51,255 nt of DNA from Streptomyces mesophilus (GCF_011044995.1 NZ_JAAKZW010000025.1:1-51255), one strand, 5' to 3'. Positions 23,640 through 32,479 are shown, counted from the stretch's first letter. Notes: generated by a model not told the origin, from the letters alone. A program made the numbers and translations.

Positions 23640-25136
23640 CTACATGTCTTCCTGGCGGTCGAGGACGGCCGCGAGTGCCTGCTCGAAGCCCGAGGCGGCC
23701 GCGGCCTCGCGCGTCGGGTCCTGCTGGCGTACATCGATGACGTGCCCCGTCATGGCGGAGACGAGGACGTCGAGAGAGGCGCGGGCCACCGCGTCCGAGG
23801 TGAGCAGGGAGCCGGCCGGCTCCTGCCCGAAGGCCTGGGTGCGCATCGGGGTCGCCGTGCGCTCGGGGTTGATGCAGTTCACGCGGATGCCGTCGCCGGC
23901 CCACTCGTCGGAGAGCGCCTGGGTCAGGTTGACCATGGCCGCCTTGGTGGACGAGTAGAGGCTGTACTCGGCGCGGCCGCGCGTGTAGCTGCTGGAGGTG
24001 AAGAGCAGCAGCTGGCCGTTGGTCTCGGCCAGGTACTTGTACGAGGAGCGCGCGATCTGGACCGGCGCGAGGTAGTTGACCTTCAGCGCTTCCTCGATGG
24101 TCGCGTTGTCGGCCTCGTCGAGGCGGCCGATGCGCAGCACGCCGGCCGTGTTGATCACGTAGTCGATCCGGCCGGTCTGCGCGTACGCCTGCGAGAGCGC
24201 GTCGTCGACGTGCTCCGGGTTCTCCACGTGGGTGCCCGTGCTGGAGCGGCCGAAGGGGAAGACCGTCGCCCCGTAGCCCTCGGCGACCTTGGCGATGTCC
24301 GCGCCGATGCCGTACGAGCCGCCGAAGACCACCAGGGTCTTTCCGGTCAGCAAACCCCGGTAGGCCTCCTCGTCGGCCTGCTGCGGAGCTGCCGTGGAGG
24401 CGAGCTGGAACAGCTTGTCCGCGATGAAGACGTCTACCGGCTGGGTCACCTTCATGTTGTACTCGTCGCCCGCCACAACGTGGATCGGCACGTCCGGCAG
24501 GTAGCGCAGTACGACCGAGCAGTCGTCGGTGGCCTGGAAGTTCGGGTCACCCGCCGCGATCTCGTAGGCCCTGCGGATGGTGGAGAGCTTGAAGGCCTGC
24601 GGCGTCTGGCCGCGGCGCAGCCGCGAACGGTCCGGGACCTCGGTGATGAACTCGCCGTCCTCGCCGTGGGTGCGCGTGACGATGATGGTGTCCGCGGAAG
24701 GAATCGCCACGTCGACGGCCTGGTACCGCTCGAGGGCGGTCACACAGTCGGCGATCACGCGCTGCGAGAGCAGCGGGCGCACGGCGTCGTGGAAGAGGAC
24801 ATTGCGGTCCTCGCCCTCCGCGAGGCCCTCGCCGAGCGCGGCGATGGCGCGCTCGGTGGTCTCGTTACGGGTCTCCCCACCCTCGATGATCTTCGAGACC
24901 TTGGTCAGCCCGGCCTTCGAGACGATCTTCTCGACGTCCGGGACGAAGCCGGGAGCCATCAGAACAATGATGTCGTCGATGGATTCGGCCTGCTCAAAGA
25001 TGTACAGGGTGTGCTCGATGACCGCCTTGCCGGCAACCTTCAGCAGCTGCTTCGGGATGGAGAGACCCACCCTCTGCCCCGTGCCACCGGCCAGGATCAC
25101 GGCGGTGGTACGGGTTTTAACTATGTGCTCGGACAC
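23640..25136 (-). CDS. Bifunctional ribitol-5-phosphate cytidylyltransferase / SDR reductase (Acs1/Bcs1-like), CDP-ribitol synthesis
   Basis: Residues 1-235 form an IspD/TarI-type cytidylyltransferase: AVILAGGTGQRVG, SIPKQLLKVAGK, HDAVRPLL and RRGQTPQAFK. Residues 255-490 form a short-chain dehydrogenase: VVFGGSYGIGADIAK nucleotide loop, NTAGVLR, and a YxxxK catalytic pair in YSLYSSTKAA. This fusion is the layout of Haemophilus Acs1/Bcs1, which reduces ribulose-5-phosphate and then makes CDP-ribitol. In many Gram-positives TarI and TarJ are separate. Next to two TagF-like polymerases, it implies a ribitol-phosphate polymer. An IspD isoprenoid role is unlikely given the fusion and context. The GTG start at 25136 follows GAGGTAGG. 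Confidence 0.9.
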   Translation of the reverse strand: MSEHIVKTRTTAVILAGGTGQRVGLSIPKQLLKVAGKAVIEHTLYIFEQAESIDDIIVLMAPGFVPDVEKIVSKAGLTKVSKIIEGGETRNETTERAIAALGEGLAEGEDRNVLFHDAVRPLLSQRVIADCVTALERYQAVDVAIPSADTIIVTRTHGEDGEFITEVPDRSRLRRGQTPQAFKLSTIRRAYEIAAGDPNFQATDDCSVVLRYLPDVPIHVVAGDEYNMKVTQPVDVFIADKLFQLASTAAPQQADEEAYRGLLTGKTLVVFGGSYGIGADIAKVAEGYGATVFPFGRSSTGTHVENPEHVDDALSQAYAQTGRIDYVINTAGVLRIGRLDEADNATIEEALKVNYLAPVQIARSSYKYLAETNGQLLLFTSSSYTRGRAEYSLYSSTKAAMVNLTQALSDEWAGDGIRVNCINPERTATPMRTQAFGQEPAGSLLTSDAVARASLDVLVSAMTGHVIDVRQQDPTREAAAASGFEQALAAVLDRQEDM

Positions 25137-25243
25137 GGTTACCTACCTCGGGGTGACAGGAGACCAAGAGATGCTCTCACCCGGCGTTTACGCGGTGCAA
25201 GGCGATGGCCACTGGGCCCACGGTCGCCCGCAACCCCTGGTTC

Positions 25244-25259
25244 ACCTTGTTTGCAAGGT
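25244..25259. promoter_or_regulatory. Operator-like inverted repeat ACCTTG-N4-CAAGGT
   Basis: A perfect 6-4-6 inverted repeat lies about 107 bp upstream of the CDP-ribitol gene. It could be a regulator site or a weak hairpin. The remainder of 25137-25379 shows no ORF. Confidence 0.35.
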
Positions 25260-25379
25260 TTCTGGCACTTTCGGCCCCCTCTCGGGGTGACTGACTCCAC
25301 ATTTCGGACATTCGCGATTGTGACCCGCTCCACAGGCGGGAGCCGGACTCATGCGGTGGAGCCCTTTCGGAAAGCAAGA

Positions 25380-25411
25380 CGCTCCCTGAACCGGTTTCGG
25401 TTCAGGGAGCG
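25380..25411 (-). terminator. obg terminator
   Basis: A 13-bp stem (25380-25392 with 25399-25411) and 6-base loop lies 12 bases beyond the obg stop. Confidence 0.88.
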
Positions 25412-25423
25412 CACTTCTCACCG

Positions 25424-26869
25424 CTAGAACGCCTCGAAGTCGTCGAACTCCGCCTGCGCCTCGTCACGGGCCGCCTGCTTGTCCGAGCGCCGCTGCGCCG
25501 CGGGACGCGGCGCGTCGAAGCGGTGGTCCTCACCGCGGCGCCCCAGCATCTCCGCACCGCTCATCATGGACGGCTCGAAGTCGAAGACGACCGCGTTGTC
25601 CTCGGGACCGATCGCCACGGCGTCGCCCGTCCGGGCGCCCGCCTTCATCAGCTGGTCCTCGACACCGAGGCGGTTGAGCCGGTCGGCCAGGTAGCCGACG
25701 GCCTCGTCGTTGTTGAAGTCGGTCTGGCGCACCCAGCGCTCCGGCTTCTCGCCGCGCACGCGGTAGACCTGCTCGCCGTCGACGTCCTCGAGCTTGACGG
25801 TGAAGCCCGTCTCGTCCACGGCCTTCGGCCGGATCACGATCCGCGTGGCCTCCTCGACGGGCTTGGCGGCCCGTGCCTCGGCGACCACACCGGCCAGCGC
25901 GAACGACAGCTCCTTGAGCCCCGTACGCGCGACGGCGGACACCTCGAAGACGCGGTAGCCGCGGGCCTCCAGGTCCGGGCGGACCATCTCGGCGAGGTCC
26001 TTGCCGTCGGGAACGTCGATCTTGTTGAGCACGACGATGCGGGGACGGTCGCCGAGACCGCCGTACTGCTTCAGCTCCTCCTCGATGATGTCGAGGTCGG
26101 AGACCGGGTCGCGCTCGGACTCGAGGGTGGCCGTGTCCAGGACGTGCACGAGCACCGAGCAGCGCTCGACGTGCCGCAGGAACTCCAGGCCCAGGCCCTT
26201 GCCCTGGCTGGCGCCCGGGATCAGACCGGGCACGTCGGCGATGGTGTAGACGGTCGAACCGGCCGTCACCACACCGAGGTTGGGCACCAGGGTGGTGAAG
26301 GGGTAGTCGGCGATCTTCGGCTTGGCGGCGGAGAGCACCGAGATCAGCGAGGACTTGCCGGCGCTCGGGTAGCCGACGAGCGCGACGTCCGCGACCGTCT
26401 TGAGCTCGAGCACGATGTCGCCGAAGTCGCCGGGCTCACCGAGCAGCGCGAAGCCGGGCGCCTTGCGCCGGGCCGACGCGAGCGCCGCGTTGCCGAGGCC
26501 GCCGCGGCCGCCCTGGGCGGCGACGTAGGTGGTGCCGTGGCCGATCAGGTCGGCGAGCACATTGCCCTGCTTGTCGAGGACGACGGTTCCGTCCGGCACG
26601 GACAGGACCAGGTCCTCGCCCTCCTTGCCGGTCCGGTGGTCGCCGGCGCCCGGCTGGCCGTTGGTGGCCTTGCGGTGCGGGCTGTGGTGGTACTCGAGCA
26701 GCGTGGTCACGGACTGGTCGACCGTGAGGATCACATCGCCGCCACGGCCGCCGTTGCCGCCGTCCGGGCCGCCGAGCGGCTTGAACTTCTCCCGGTGTAC
26801 GGAGGCACAGCCGTGGCCCCCGCTACCCGCGGCGATATGCAGCTCGACGCGGTCCACGAAGGTGGTCAT
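25424..26869 (-). CDS. obgE: Obg family GTPase (ObgE/CgtA)
   Basis: This 481-residue GTPase is linked to 50S assembly, stringent response and, in Streptomyces, differentiation. The Gly-rich Obg fold (1-158) has AGSGGHGC and [14 protein letters not shown]. The G domain has [10 protein letters not shown] (G1), [11 protein letters not shown] (G3) and LNKIDVPD (G4). A C-terminal OCT domain (about 340-430) and an acidic/basic tail follow. ATG 26869 ([11 protein letters not shown]) is the family start; an in-frame extension upstream is leader. It lies downstream of rplU-rpmA, separated by a hairpin. Confidence 0.97.
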   Translation of the reverse strand: MTTFVDRVELHIAAGSGGHGCASVHREKFKPLGGPDGGNGGRGGDVILTVDQSVTTLLEYHHSPHRKATNGQPGAGDHRTGKEGEDLVLSVPDGTVVLDKQGNVLADLIGHGTTYVAAQGGRGGLGNAALASARRKAPGFALLGEPGDFGDIVLELKTVADVALVGYPSAGKSSLISVLSAAKPKIADYPFTTLVPNLGVVTAGSTVYTIADVPGLIPGASQGKGLGLEFLRHVERCSVLVHVLDTATLESERDPVSDLDIIEEELKQYGGLGDRPRIVVLNKIDVPDGKDLAEMVRPDLEARGYRVFEVSAVARTGLKELSFALAGVVAEARAAKPVEEATRIVIRPKAVDETGFTVKLEDVDGEQVYRVRGEKPERWVRQTDFNNDEAVGYLADRLNRLGVEDQLMKAGARTGDAVAIGPEDNAVVFDFEPSMMSGAEMLGRRGEDHRFDAPRPAAQRRSDKQAARDEAQAEFDDFEAF

Positions 26870-26933
26870 GGTTCGGTGCCTCCAGATACGTACGGAATGT
26901 CTCAGCTTGCTGTGTTCAATTAGAAACACGGCA

Positions 26934-26974
26934 AAGGCGGACCTTCTTCCCGCCAGGGGAAGTAGGTCCGCCTT
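26934..26974 (-). terminator. Hairpin between rpmA and obg
   Basis: An 11-bp outer stem (26934-26944 with 26964-26974) extended by TTCCC/GGGAA pairing lies downstream of rpmA. It may end the ribosomal transcript or reduce read-through to obg. Confidence 0.8.
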
Positions 26975-27005
26975 CGACAGTTTCGCTCTACGGAGTCCTG
27001 ATTAC

Positions 27006-27260
27006 TCAGGCAGCCGGAACGATGTTGACGACCTTGCGGCCACGGTGGGTACCGAACTCCACCGCACCGGCGTTCAGCGCGAACAGGGTGTCGTCCTTGC
27101 CGCGGCCGACGCCGTTGCCCGGGTGGAAGTGGGTGCCGCGCTGGCGGACCAGGATCTCACCGGCGTTGACGACCTGACCGCCGAAGCGCTTCACGCCGAG
27201 CCGCTGAGCATTGGAATCGCGACCGTTCCGAGTGGACGATGCGCCCTTCTTGTGTGCCAT
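27006..27260 (-). CDS. rpmA: 50S ribosomal protein L27 (bL27)
   Basis: The 84-residue protein [20 protein letters not shown] is full-length bL27, whose N-terminal arm reaches the peptidyl-transferase centre. The mature-type MAHKKG start lacks the cleaved N-extension found in Firmicutes. It lies 14 bases after rplU in the usual rplU-rpmA pair. Confidence 0.99.
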   Translation of the reverse strand: MAHKKGASSTRNGRDSNAQRLGVKRFGGQVVNAGEILVRQRGTHFHPGNGVGRGKDDTLFALNAGAVEFGTHRGRKVVNIVPAA

Positions 27261-27274
27261 CTCTCCTCAGTCCC

Positions 27275-27595
27275 TTACTTCGCAGCCGTGGGGATCTCAG
27301 TGACCTTGATCGCCGTGTACTGCTGGCGGTGGCCCTGACGACGGCGGTAGCCGGTCTTGTTCTTGTAGCGAAGGATGTCGATCTTCACACCCTTGTGGTG
27401 GTCCACGATCTCAGCCTGGACCTTGATGCCGGCCAGCACCCACGGGTCGCTGGTCACGGACTCGCCGTCGACAACGAGCAGCGTAGAGAGCTCTACGGTG
27501 TCGCCAACCTTGGCGGTGGAAATCTTGTCAACCTCAACGATGTCGCCCACAGCAACCTTGTGCTGGCGACCACCGCTGCGCACGATGGCGTACAC
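27275..27595 (-). CDS. rplU: 50S ribosomal protein L21 (bL21)
   Basis: This 106-residue protein begins [18 protein letters not shown] from a GTG at 27595 and includes the C-terminal [15 protein letters not shown], typical of bL21. It is a 50S subunit component that binds 23S rRNA. It is the first gene of the rplU-rpmA unit and has a clear promoter and a ~165-nt leader upstream. Confidence 0.99.
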   Translation of the reverse strand: MYAIVRSGGRQHKVAVGDIVEVDKISTAKVGDTVELSTLLVVDGESVTSDPWVLAGIKVQAEIVDHHKGVKIDILRYKNKTGYRRRQGHRQQYTAIKVTEIPTAAK

Positions 27596-27760
27596 GCGGA
27601 TCTCACTCTCTGACTCGAAGCGGGTCCTCGCAGTCCAGCCGCCCGCAGGACGGACGGCCTCTCCTGGCGATCGATGCCACCGGGAGGCTTCCGGCGATTC
27701 ATTGCAGAAAGGCCGGAAGGAAAAGGGTTTACGAGGTGATGGCGCGAAGGAACACGCCGA
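27596..27760 (-). promoter_or_regulatory. 5' leader of rplU mRNA
   Basis: About 165 nt separate the predicted start (near 27760) from the GTG. The leader can form local GC stems and contains no ORF I support. Leaders of ribosomal operons often mediate autoregulation, but I cannot assign a known motif here. Confidence 0.4.
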
Positions 27761-27766
27761 CGGTCT

Positions 27767-27795
27767 AGGTTACGGGGCCCCGCTCAGGGGGTCAA
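27767..27795 (-). promoter_or_regulatory. rplU-rpmA promoter
   Basis: On the minus strand TTGACC (27795-27790), 17 bases, TAACCT (27772-27767): an almost ideal streptomycete housekeeping promoter. Its -35 box lies 8 bases from the stop of the upstream secreted-protein gene. Confidence 0.78.
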
Positions 27796-27802
27796 ACCGG
27801 CC

Positions 27803-29236
27803 TCACGGCATCCGTGACAGCGGAACCGAGAACAGCACGCGTTCGGGAAGGACCTTGTCCCGCCAGCCGCTCACGGTCTCGTCCACCCAGTCGTTCGTGG
27901 GATCGCTGTCCTTCACACGGTTGGCCGCCCACTCGGTCTGGCTCCACACGGTCTTGGTGCTCCACCAAAGGGTGAGCCCCTGGGATTTCGCGGCCCAGCA
28001 CGCAGCGGGATTCGTCGGCGTCTCGCGGTTGACACAGCTCGTGGTCGTCACGCCGTTCGCATCCCGACGCTGATAGACCCCCCACTGCCCGATTCCGCCG
28101 CGATGCCTCGGCAGATACCAGGACCTCTTCCCCGACGCCGGGTCCAGGTACGAGAGGCTCCCCTGTGCACCCGCCATGTCGGCCTCGAACATCTCCGTCA
28201 CCTTGGCGTACCCGGAGGCGTCCGTCACCAGTGGCATCCCGTCGGCCGAGGGCGCGGCCAGGTGGTAGCTCCACATCTTGCCGAGCGCAGGGGTGCCGGA
28301 GGGCTGGTACTCGTTCAGGACGATGCTGTCCGGCGTGGCACTGCGGTCGAGGGACACATGGGCGGCACAGGTGATGCCCGAGTCGGTCCCGCATTTCGCG
28401 CTCAGGCCGTACGAGCCGATGGCGGGCATGACGTACTGGTATCCGTGGGCCGAGTAGCCGCCGGACACCCGGCCGATTGCGTTGCTGTTCACGGTGGCCT
28501 GGAGGATGTGCCGCATGGAGAAGACGTACAGCGCATTGGTGCTGGGGTCTCCGCTCTTGGCCGTGACAATCAGCTTGTCCCCGAACCAGACCATGCCGCC
28601 GACCTGCACACCGGCCTTGTCGAAGTTGGCGCCGCCTTCCGTCGGGATCACCAGGAGCACCCAGCGGTACTTGAAGTTCGCGGGATCGGCCGCGTCGATG
28701 AACGCGACGCGGGCCAGATGCTGACCGTTGGGATCGCTCTCCAGCATGTTCCGGTGGTGCACGAACACCGAGTCGTTGGACTTCCAACCGGACAGAATGA
28801 CCTTGCTGTCGCCCCACATGCCGTCGTTGTCGGCATCGCCGGAAGAGGTCACGCCCTGCGGCAGCCAGCGCTGGGTGTAATCGTCTCCGTCGTCCCAGCA
28901 GTAGCCGGAGGCCGGGCTCGGGTCCACCGGAAGGGCTTGGACCTCCGAGGAGTGGCAGTTTCCTGAACTCGTGCGCGGCATCGGGTGGTTGGCGCTGGCC
29001 AGCACCTCGGCAACGCCGACATTGGGGAGCCGGGAGTCGAGTTCGGCGAGAGTGGCGGCGGAGACTCTGCGTTCCTTCAGCCTGAGTTCGGCGGCTTCGG
29101 TGGAGCTGTTCAGGGGCCTGACGTTGTCGGGCACGTCCGCAGCCTGAGCAGCACCGGGGCTCAGCAGGCCGAGCACCATGCTCAAGGCCGCTGCCGCCGG
29201 TAACACCCAACGCCGATGGTTCCGTCTTCCTCGCAT
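27803..29236 (-). CDS. Secreted protein of unknown function (477 aa)
   Basis: A Sec signal peptide is clear: RGRRNHRRW, a hydrophobic core and cleavage near AQAAD (about residue 32). The mature protein has six cysteines (three possible disulfides) and many Trp, Gly, Asp and Tyr residues. It shows recurring segments such as VFVHHRNML, DLIVTAKSG-type and SGGYSAHGYQYVMPAIGSY, hinting at a beta-rich, possibly propeller-like fold. I recognise no catalytic motif or family. It sits at the edge of the rhamnose/aminosugar gene block, just upstream of the rplU promoter. A role in the cell wall or as a surface glycan-related protein is conjecture. Confidence 0.85.
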   Translation of the reverse strand: MRGRRNHRRWVLPAAAALSMVLGLLSPGAAQAADVPDNVRPLNSSTEAAELRLKERRVSAATLAELDSRLPNVGVAEVLASANHPMPRTSSGNCHSSEVQALPVDPSPASGYCWDDGDDYTQRWLPQGVTSSGDADNDGMWGDSKVILSGWKSNDSVFVHHRNMLESDPNGQHLARVAFIDAADPANFKYRWVLLVIPTEGGANFDKAGVQVGGMVWFGDKLIVTAKSGDPSTNALYVFSMRHILQATVNSNAIGRVSGGYSAHGYQYVMPAIGSYGLSAKCGTDSGITCAAHVSLDRSATPDSIVLNEYQPSGTPALGKMWSYHLAAPSADGMPLVTDASGYAKVTEMFEADMAGAQGSLSYLDPASGKRSWYLPRHRGGIGQWGVYQRRDANGVTTTSCVNRETPTNPAACWAAKSQGLTLWWSTKTVWSQTEWAANRVKDSDPTNDWVDETVSGWRDKVLPERVLFSVPLSRMP

Positions 29237-29303
29237 GACACTCCCCCTCCGCAGGCCACTTCAGGTGACCGCGTCATCCGCTGCATCGCTTGGATGACAG
29301 GAA

Positions 29304-29332
29304 AGGGAACAGTAGTGCGCATGGGGTGTCAA
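29304..29332 (-). promoter_or_regulatory. Candidate promoter of the secreted-protein gene
   Basis: On the minus strand a perfect -35 TTGACA (29332-29327), 17 bases, TTCCCT (29309-29304). The -10 is poor. The start codon is at 29236. Confidence 0.35.
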
Positions 29333-29339
29333 CGGGGCC

Positions 29340-29373
29340 CGCCCTCGGGCCGGGAGCTCCCGGCCCGAGGGCG
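29340..29373 (-). terminator. Terminator after the methyltransferase gene
   Basis: A perfect 34-bp palindrome centred on GAGCTC (17-bp arms, minimal loop) lies 7 bases beyond the stop at 29381 and ends the rml-containing transcript. Confidence 0.85.
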
Positions 29374-29380
29374 TCCGACG

Positions 29381-30193
29381 TCAGCCGGTCAGTGCCTTGA
29401 GGCTGCGCTGGATGGGCGTGAACGCCGAGCGGGGGCGGCGCAGGTTGCGGGCCCGGGTCAGGGCCGGCCAGAAGTCCGCCGTGAGCAGGGCCTCGCCCTG
29501 GACGGCGTTCTTGCGGAGCAGGACCTCCTCCGGGACCACCTGCGGGTCCTCGGAGTGGAACTCCTCGATGATCTTGTCGTAGTTGTCCTTGAGTACGGTG
29601 CTCGTGGGATCCGCTCCGAAGACCGCGACGACACCGGTCGGCTTCGTGTCGAGCTCCACCACCACGAGGTCGGGACGGTGGCGCCGCAGCGCCTGCACGA
29701 CCTTGAACACGTCTCCGGTCCACATTCCCGTGTGCCGGTCGCGAGCCGCCTCGTCGACGTTGCGCGGCAGCATGTCGTCGAGGACGATCACGCTCGACCA
29801 GCGCGAGTGCTTCTCGACGTTCATGAAGTCCCGCAGCGCGAACTCGAAGAGGTGCATGCCGTCGATGAACGCGAGGTCGATCCGCGGGTCGCCGCCGACG
29901 AGGTTCAGCGGATCGCGGCGGGCGAGCGCGCGGAACGGGTTGCGGCCGTTGCGCAGGTGGATCAACGGATCCGGGCGGTTGAAAAAGGCATCGCTCGTGG
30001 ACTTCACCAGGTGCACATCACAACTGAGCTCGGATGTCACCTTGAATGCCGGATCTACGGCGACGGACGGAACTCGCGACAGCGTGAGGCTGCGGCCGTC
30101 ATTGACTCCTATCTCAAGGTAATTACGGGGGCGATAAACCTTGTGCAACTGGCGGAGAAAACCGTGCCGATCCACGTAAAGTGCGCCCTTCAC
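29381..30193 (-). CDS. Class I SAM-dependent methyltransferase (Methyltransf_24-like)
   Basis: This 270-residue protein has the SAM loop NYLEIGVNDGRSL (about 23-36), a second acidic segment VAVDPAF, and DLAFIDGMHLFEFALRDF (about 105-122), the pattern of methyltransferases found in polysaccharide and cell-surface clusters. VIVLDDMLP and the region after it complete the fold. The GTG at 30193 gives MKGALYVDRHGFLRQLH. A GTG six codons later is possible. It follows rmlC after 77 bases on the same strand, so it probably methylates a sugar (for example rhamnose) of the same polymer. The exact target is unknown. Confidence 0.85.
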   Translation of the reverse strand: MKGALYVDRHGFLRQLHKVYRPRNYLEIGVNDGRSLTLSRVPSVAVDPAFKVTSELSCDVHLVKSTSDAFFNRPDPLIHLRNGRNPFRALARRDPLNLVGGDPRIDLAFIDGMHLFEFALRDFMNVEKHSRWSSVIVLDDMLPRNVDEAARDRHTGMWTGDVFKVVQALRRHRPDLVVVELDTKPTGVVAVFGADPTSTVLKDNYDKIIEEFHSEDPQVVPEEVLLRKNAVQGEALLTADFWPALTRARNLRRPRSAFTPIQRSLKALTG

Positions 30194-30270
30194 TGATGGT
30201 GACGATTAAACCGATCCACGGAAGCTAGCGGCCGGGTGACCGGCGAGTAAACACTTACCGTTGGGTAACT

Positions 30271-30867
30271 TCACTGCCTGCCGAGATCCGAACGAAACGC
30301 GATGCAGTCCTCGTACTCGGGGAGCAGACCCTGCGCCGCCGCCTCCGCCAGAGTCGGAGCGGCGGCGTCCTTCTCCGACAGCAACGGCCGTACGTCCGCG
30401 GGCCATTCGATGCCCAGCTCGGGGTCGAGTGGATGGATGCCGTGCTCCCGCGCCGGCGCATAGCCCTCGGAGCAGAGGTAGACAACGGTCGCGTCGTCTG
30501 TCAGCGCCAGGAAGGCGTGTCCGAGGCCCTCGGACAGATATACGGAGGCGTGTGTCTCGTCGTCGAGCCGGACCAGCTCCCACTGCCCGTACGTGGGAGA
30601 GCCGACGCGTATGTCGACAACGGCGTCGAGCACGGCGCCGCGCACGCACTTCACGTACTTGGCCTGGCTCGGTGGCACGTCGGCGAAGTGGACTCCGCGA
30701 AGGGTGCCGCGGACGGACACCGAGCAGTTGGCCTGTGCCAGCGACAGCTCGTGCCCGGTGCTGTCACGGAAATCCGACCCGCGGAACCACTCGTGGAAGC
30801 TGCCGCGCTCGTCCGGGAAGACGCTGGGTTCGTGGAGCCAGGCACCCTCGATGGAAAGGGACTTCAT
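30271..30867 (-). CDS. rmlC: dTDP-4-dehydrorhamnose 3,5-epimerase RmlC
   Basis: This 198-residue cupin is the third enzyme of dTDP-L-rhamnose synthesis. Signatures are DERGSFHEWF, QANCSVSVRGTLRGVHF with the catalytic His, VVDIRVGSPTYGQW with the partner Asp, and YLSEGLGHAFLAL. ATG 30867 lies after GGAGG (11 bases). It is the fifth gene of the rmlA-B-D-GT2-C run and begins 19 bases after the GT2 stop. The C-terminal ~30 residues, AAAPTLAEAAAQGLLPEYE, are standard for actinobacterial forms. Confidence 0.95.
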   Translation of the reverse strand: MKSLSIEGAWLHEPSVFPDERGSFHEWFRGSDFRDSTGHELSLAQANCSVSVRGTLRGVHFADVPPSQAKYVKCVRGAVLDAVVDIRVGSPTYGQWELVRLDDETHASVYLSEGLGHAFLALTDDATVVYLCSEGYAPAREHGIHPLDPELGIEWPADVRPLLSEKDAAAPTLAEAAAQGLLPEYEDCIAFRSDLGRQ

Positions 30868-30886
30868 GATGTAGGAAACCTCCGGG

Positions 30887-32479
30887 TCACGATGTGAGAG
30901 CTCGTTTGACCCTCTTTGCGAGCCTGCGCCAAGAGGGCCTGGATCCCGCCCACTTGTCCAGCACCCTGTGCATGTTCCCGCCGACGTCGAGGGCAAGCCG
31001 CCCGTCGCGGGTCCAGTAGGGGACGGTCTGGATCTTGTGCTGTCGCGACCGGCGCCCGCCGCAGGGCAGCAGTGCGCTCGGCGGACCGCCCTCGATGCGG
31101 ACCATCCGGTCGAGCCCGAGCAACTGGACGTTGACGTGCACGTCGTACAGCCCCTTGGGGAGCCGGCCGCCGCAGGCCGCGGTCTCGGGGTCGATACGGA
31201 CGGTTCCCTCGATCTCGACCGTCCCGTCGGCGGCGACCACCACATCGGATTCGACCGCGGCGAACCAGGCCTGCGCCCTGCCCCGCTGACGGAGCTGGAA
31301 ATCCACCGCCGCCCGGTTCTCGATGTCCTTGAAGGACCAGTCGGGCCCGCCGTCGACCCCTTGGACCAGGGCAAGGTCGAGGCCGTAGCCGTCGTCCAGC
31401 CTTCTGGCCTTCACCGTGGCGCCGTCCGCGTACCGCAGCCGGGCGCGGAACGGCGCCACCAGCGTGCCCTCGTGCCAACGCAGCGGTTCGCTGAACTCGA
31501 CCTCGCCGATGGCGTCTTTGTAGCGATTGGCCACCTTGCGCAGATCCTCGACCCTGTTGGCCTCGAGCAGTTCGGCGCGGAACCGCCACAGCGGCGGCAG
31601 ACCTTCGCGGACGGAATCCGAGTACTCCTCGACGGCCACCTTCCGTGCCGCTTCGTAGTGCTTCATGTAGAAGGGGTCGCCCCTCAGGAAGCCCGGTGTC
31701 GCCGAGTTCCGCAGGACCTCGACCCGGTAGTTGCGCCTCAGGAAGGCGTCGCGCACCGGCCCCGGTGTCGTGTTGGCCTTGACGATCTGCGCGGTCGTGG
31801 CAAGCCATGGATAGTAGTCCGACGGCTCGGTGCGGCCCTTGCTGTTGTTGCTGCCGTCGTCGCGCTTGCTCCAGTCGTAGCAGACGACATCGCCGACCAC
31901 CGTGATGTTCTTGGCGAGCGGAAACGCCTTCGCCAGGAACATCTGGTCCTCGAGACGACAGCGCCCTTCCTGGAAGGTGATGTCGTTGTCGAGCAGAAAC
32001 TGACGGCGGAACATCTTGTGCGGAGTGAGCGTCTCGTACAGCTCGGCGAACTCAGGACCGGCGCGGTCGACCGACTCCCGGAAAAGGCGAATGGGGCCGC
32101 GCATATTGCCCTTCACCTTTCCGACCACGATGTCGGAATCGTTCTGCACGGCACGTTCGTACATGACCTGCAGCGCCTTCGGCCCCAAGGCGTCGTCCTG
32201 ATCGAGAAAATGCACGTACTCGCCGCGCGCGTGCGAGACACCCAAATTACGAGGGCGCCCCGGCCAGCCCGAGTTCGGTATCGAGAACACCCGGAAATTC
32301 TCGGTCCTGTCGACCAGAGCCTGGAGCCGCTCCGCCGAATCGTCGGTCGATCCGTCGTTGACGAAGATCACCTCGATCTCGTCCTGCGGCAGCGCCTGCT
32401 TCAGGATCGAGTCGACCGGGCGCTCGATGTAGATGCCCGCGTTGTACACCGGGATGACGACGCTGACCTTGACGGTCAT
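30887..32479 (-). CDS. Long GT2 glycosyltransferase with C-terminal beta-rich domain (530 aa)
   Basis: Residues 1-230 form a GT-A domain: VSVVIPVYNAGIYIERPVDSIL, VNDGSTDDS, SGWPGRPRNLGVSHARGEYVHF, the metal site DQDD and RLEDQMF. A linker with helices follows, then a C-terminal part (about 340-500) of short beta strands (RLRYADGATVKARRL, VEIEGTVRIDPETA, GLYDVHVNVQLLG) resembling the TarS-type accessory domains used to hold polymer substrates. It sits inside the rhamnose operon, its ATG overlapping the rmlD stop (ATGA), so a rhamnosyltransferase role is the simplest inference. Donor and acceptor are unproven. Confidence 0.88.
   Translation of the reverse strand: MTVKVSVVIPVYNAGIYIERPVDSILKQALPQDEIEVIFVNDGSTDDSAERLQALVDRTENFRVFSIPNSGWPGRPRNLGVSHARGEYVHFLDQDDALGPKALQVMYERAVQNDSDIVVGKVKGNMRGPIRLFRESVDRAGPEFAELYETLTPHKMFRRQFLLDNDITFQEGRCRLEDQMFLAKAFPLAKNITVVGDVVCYDWSKRDDGSNNSKGRTEPSDYYPWLATTAQIVKANTTPGPVRDAFLRRNYRVEVLRNSATPGFLRGDPFYMKHYEAARKVAVEEYSDSVREGLPPLWRFRAELLEANRVEDLRKVANRYKDAIGEVEFSEPLRWHEGTLVAPFRARLRYADGATVKARRLDDGYGLDLALVQGVDGGPDWSFKDIENRAAVDFQLRQRGRAQAWFAAVESDVVVAADGTVEIEGTVRIDPETAACGGRLPKGLYDVHVNVQLLGLDRMVRIEGGPPSALLPCGGRRSRQHKIQTVPYWTRDGRLALDVGGNMHRVLDKWAGSRPSWRRLAKRVKRALTS

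Noticed and set aside
23640..25136. IspD of the MEP isoprenoid pathway
   Set aside because: The N-terminal domain is IspD-like, but the fused SDR and teichoic acid neighbours point to CDP-ribitol, and no ispF lies next to it.
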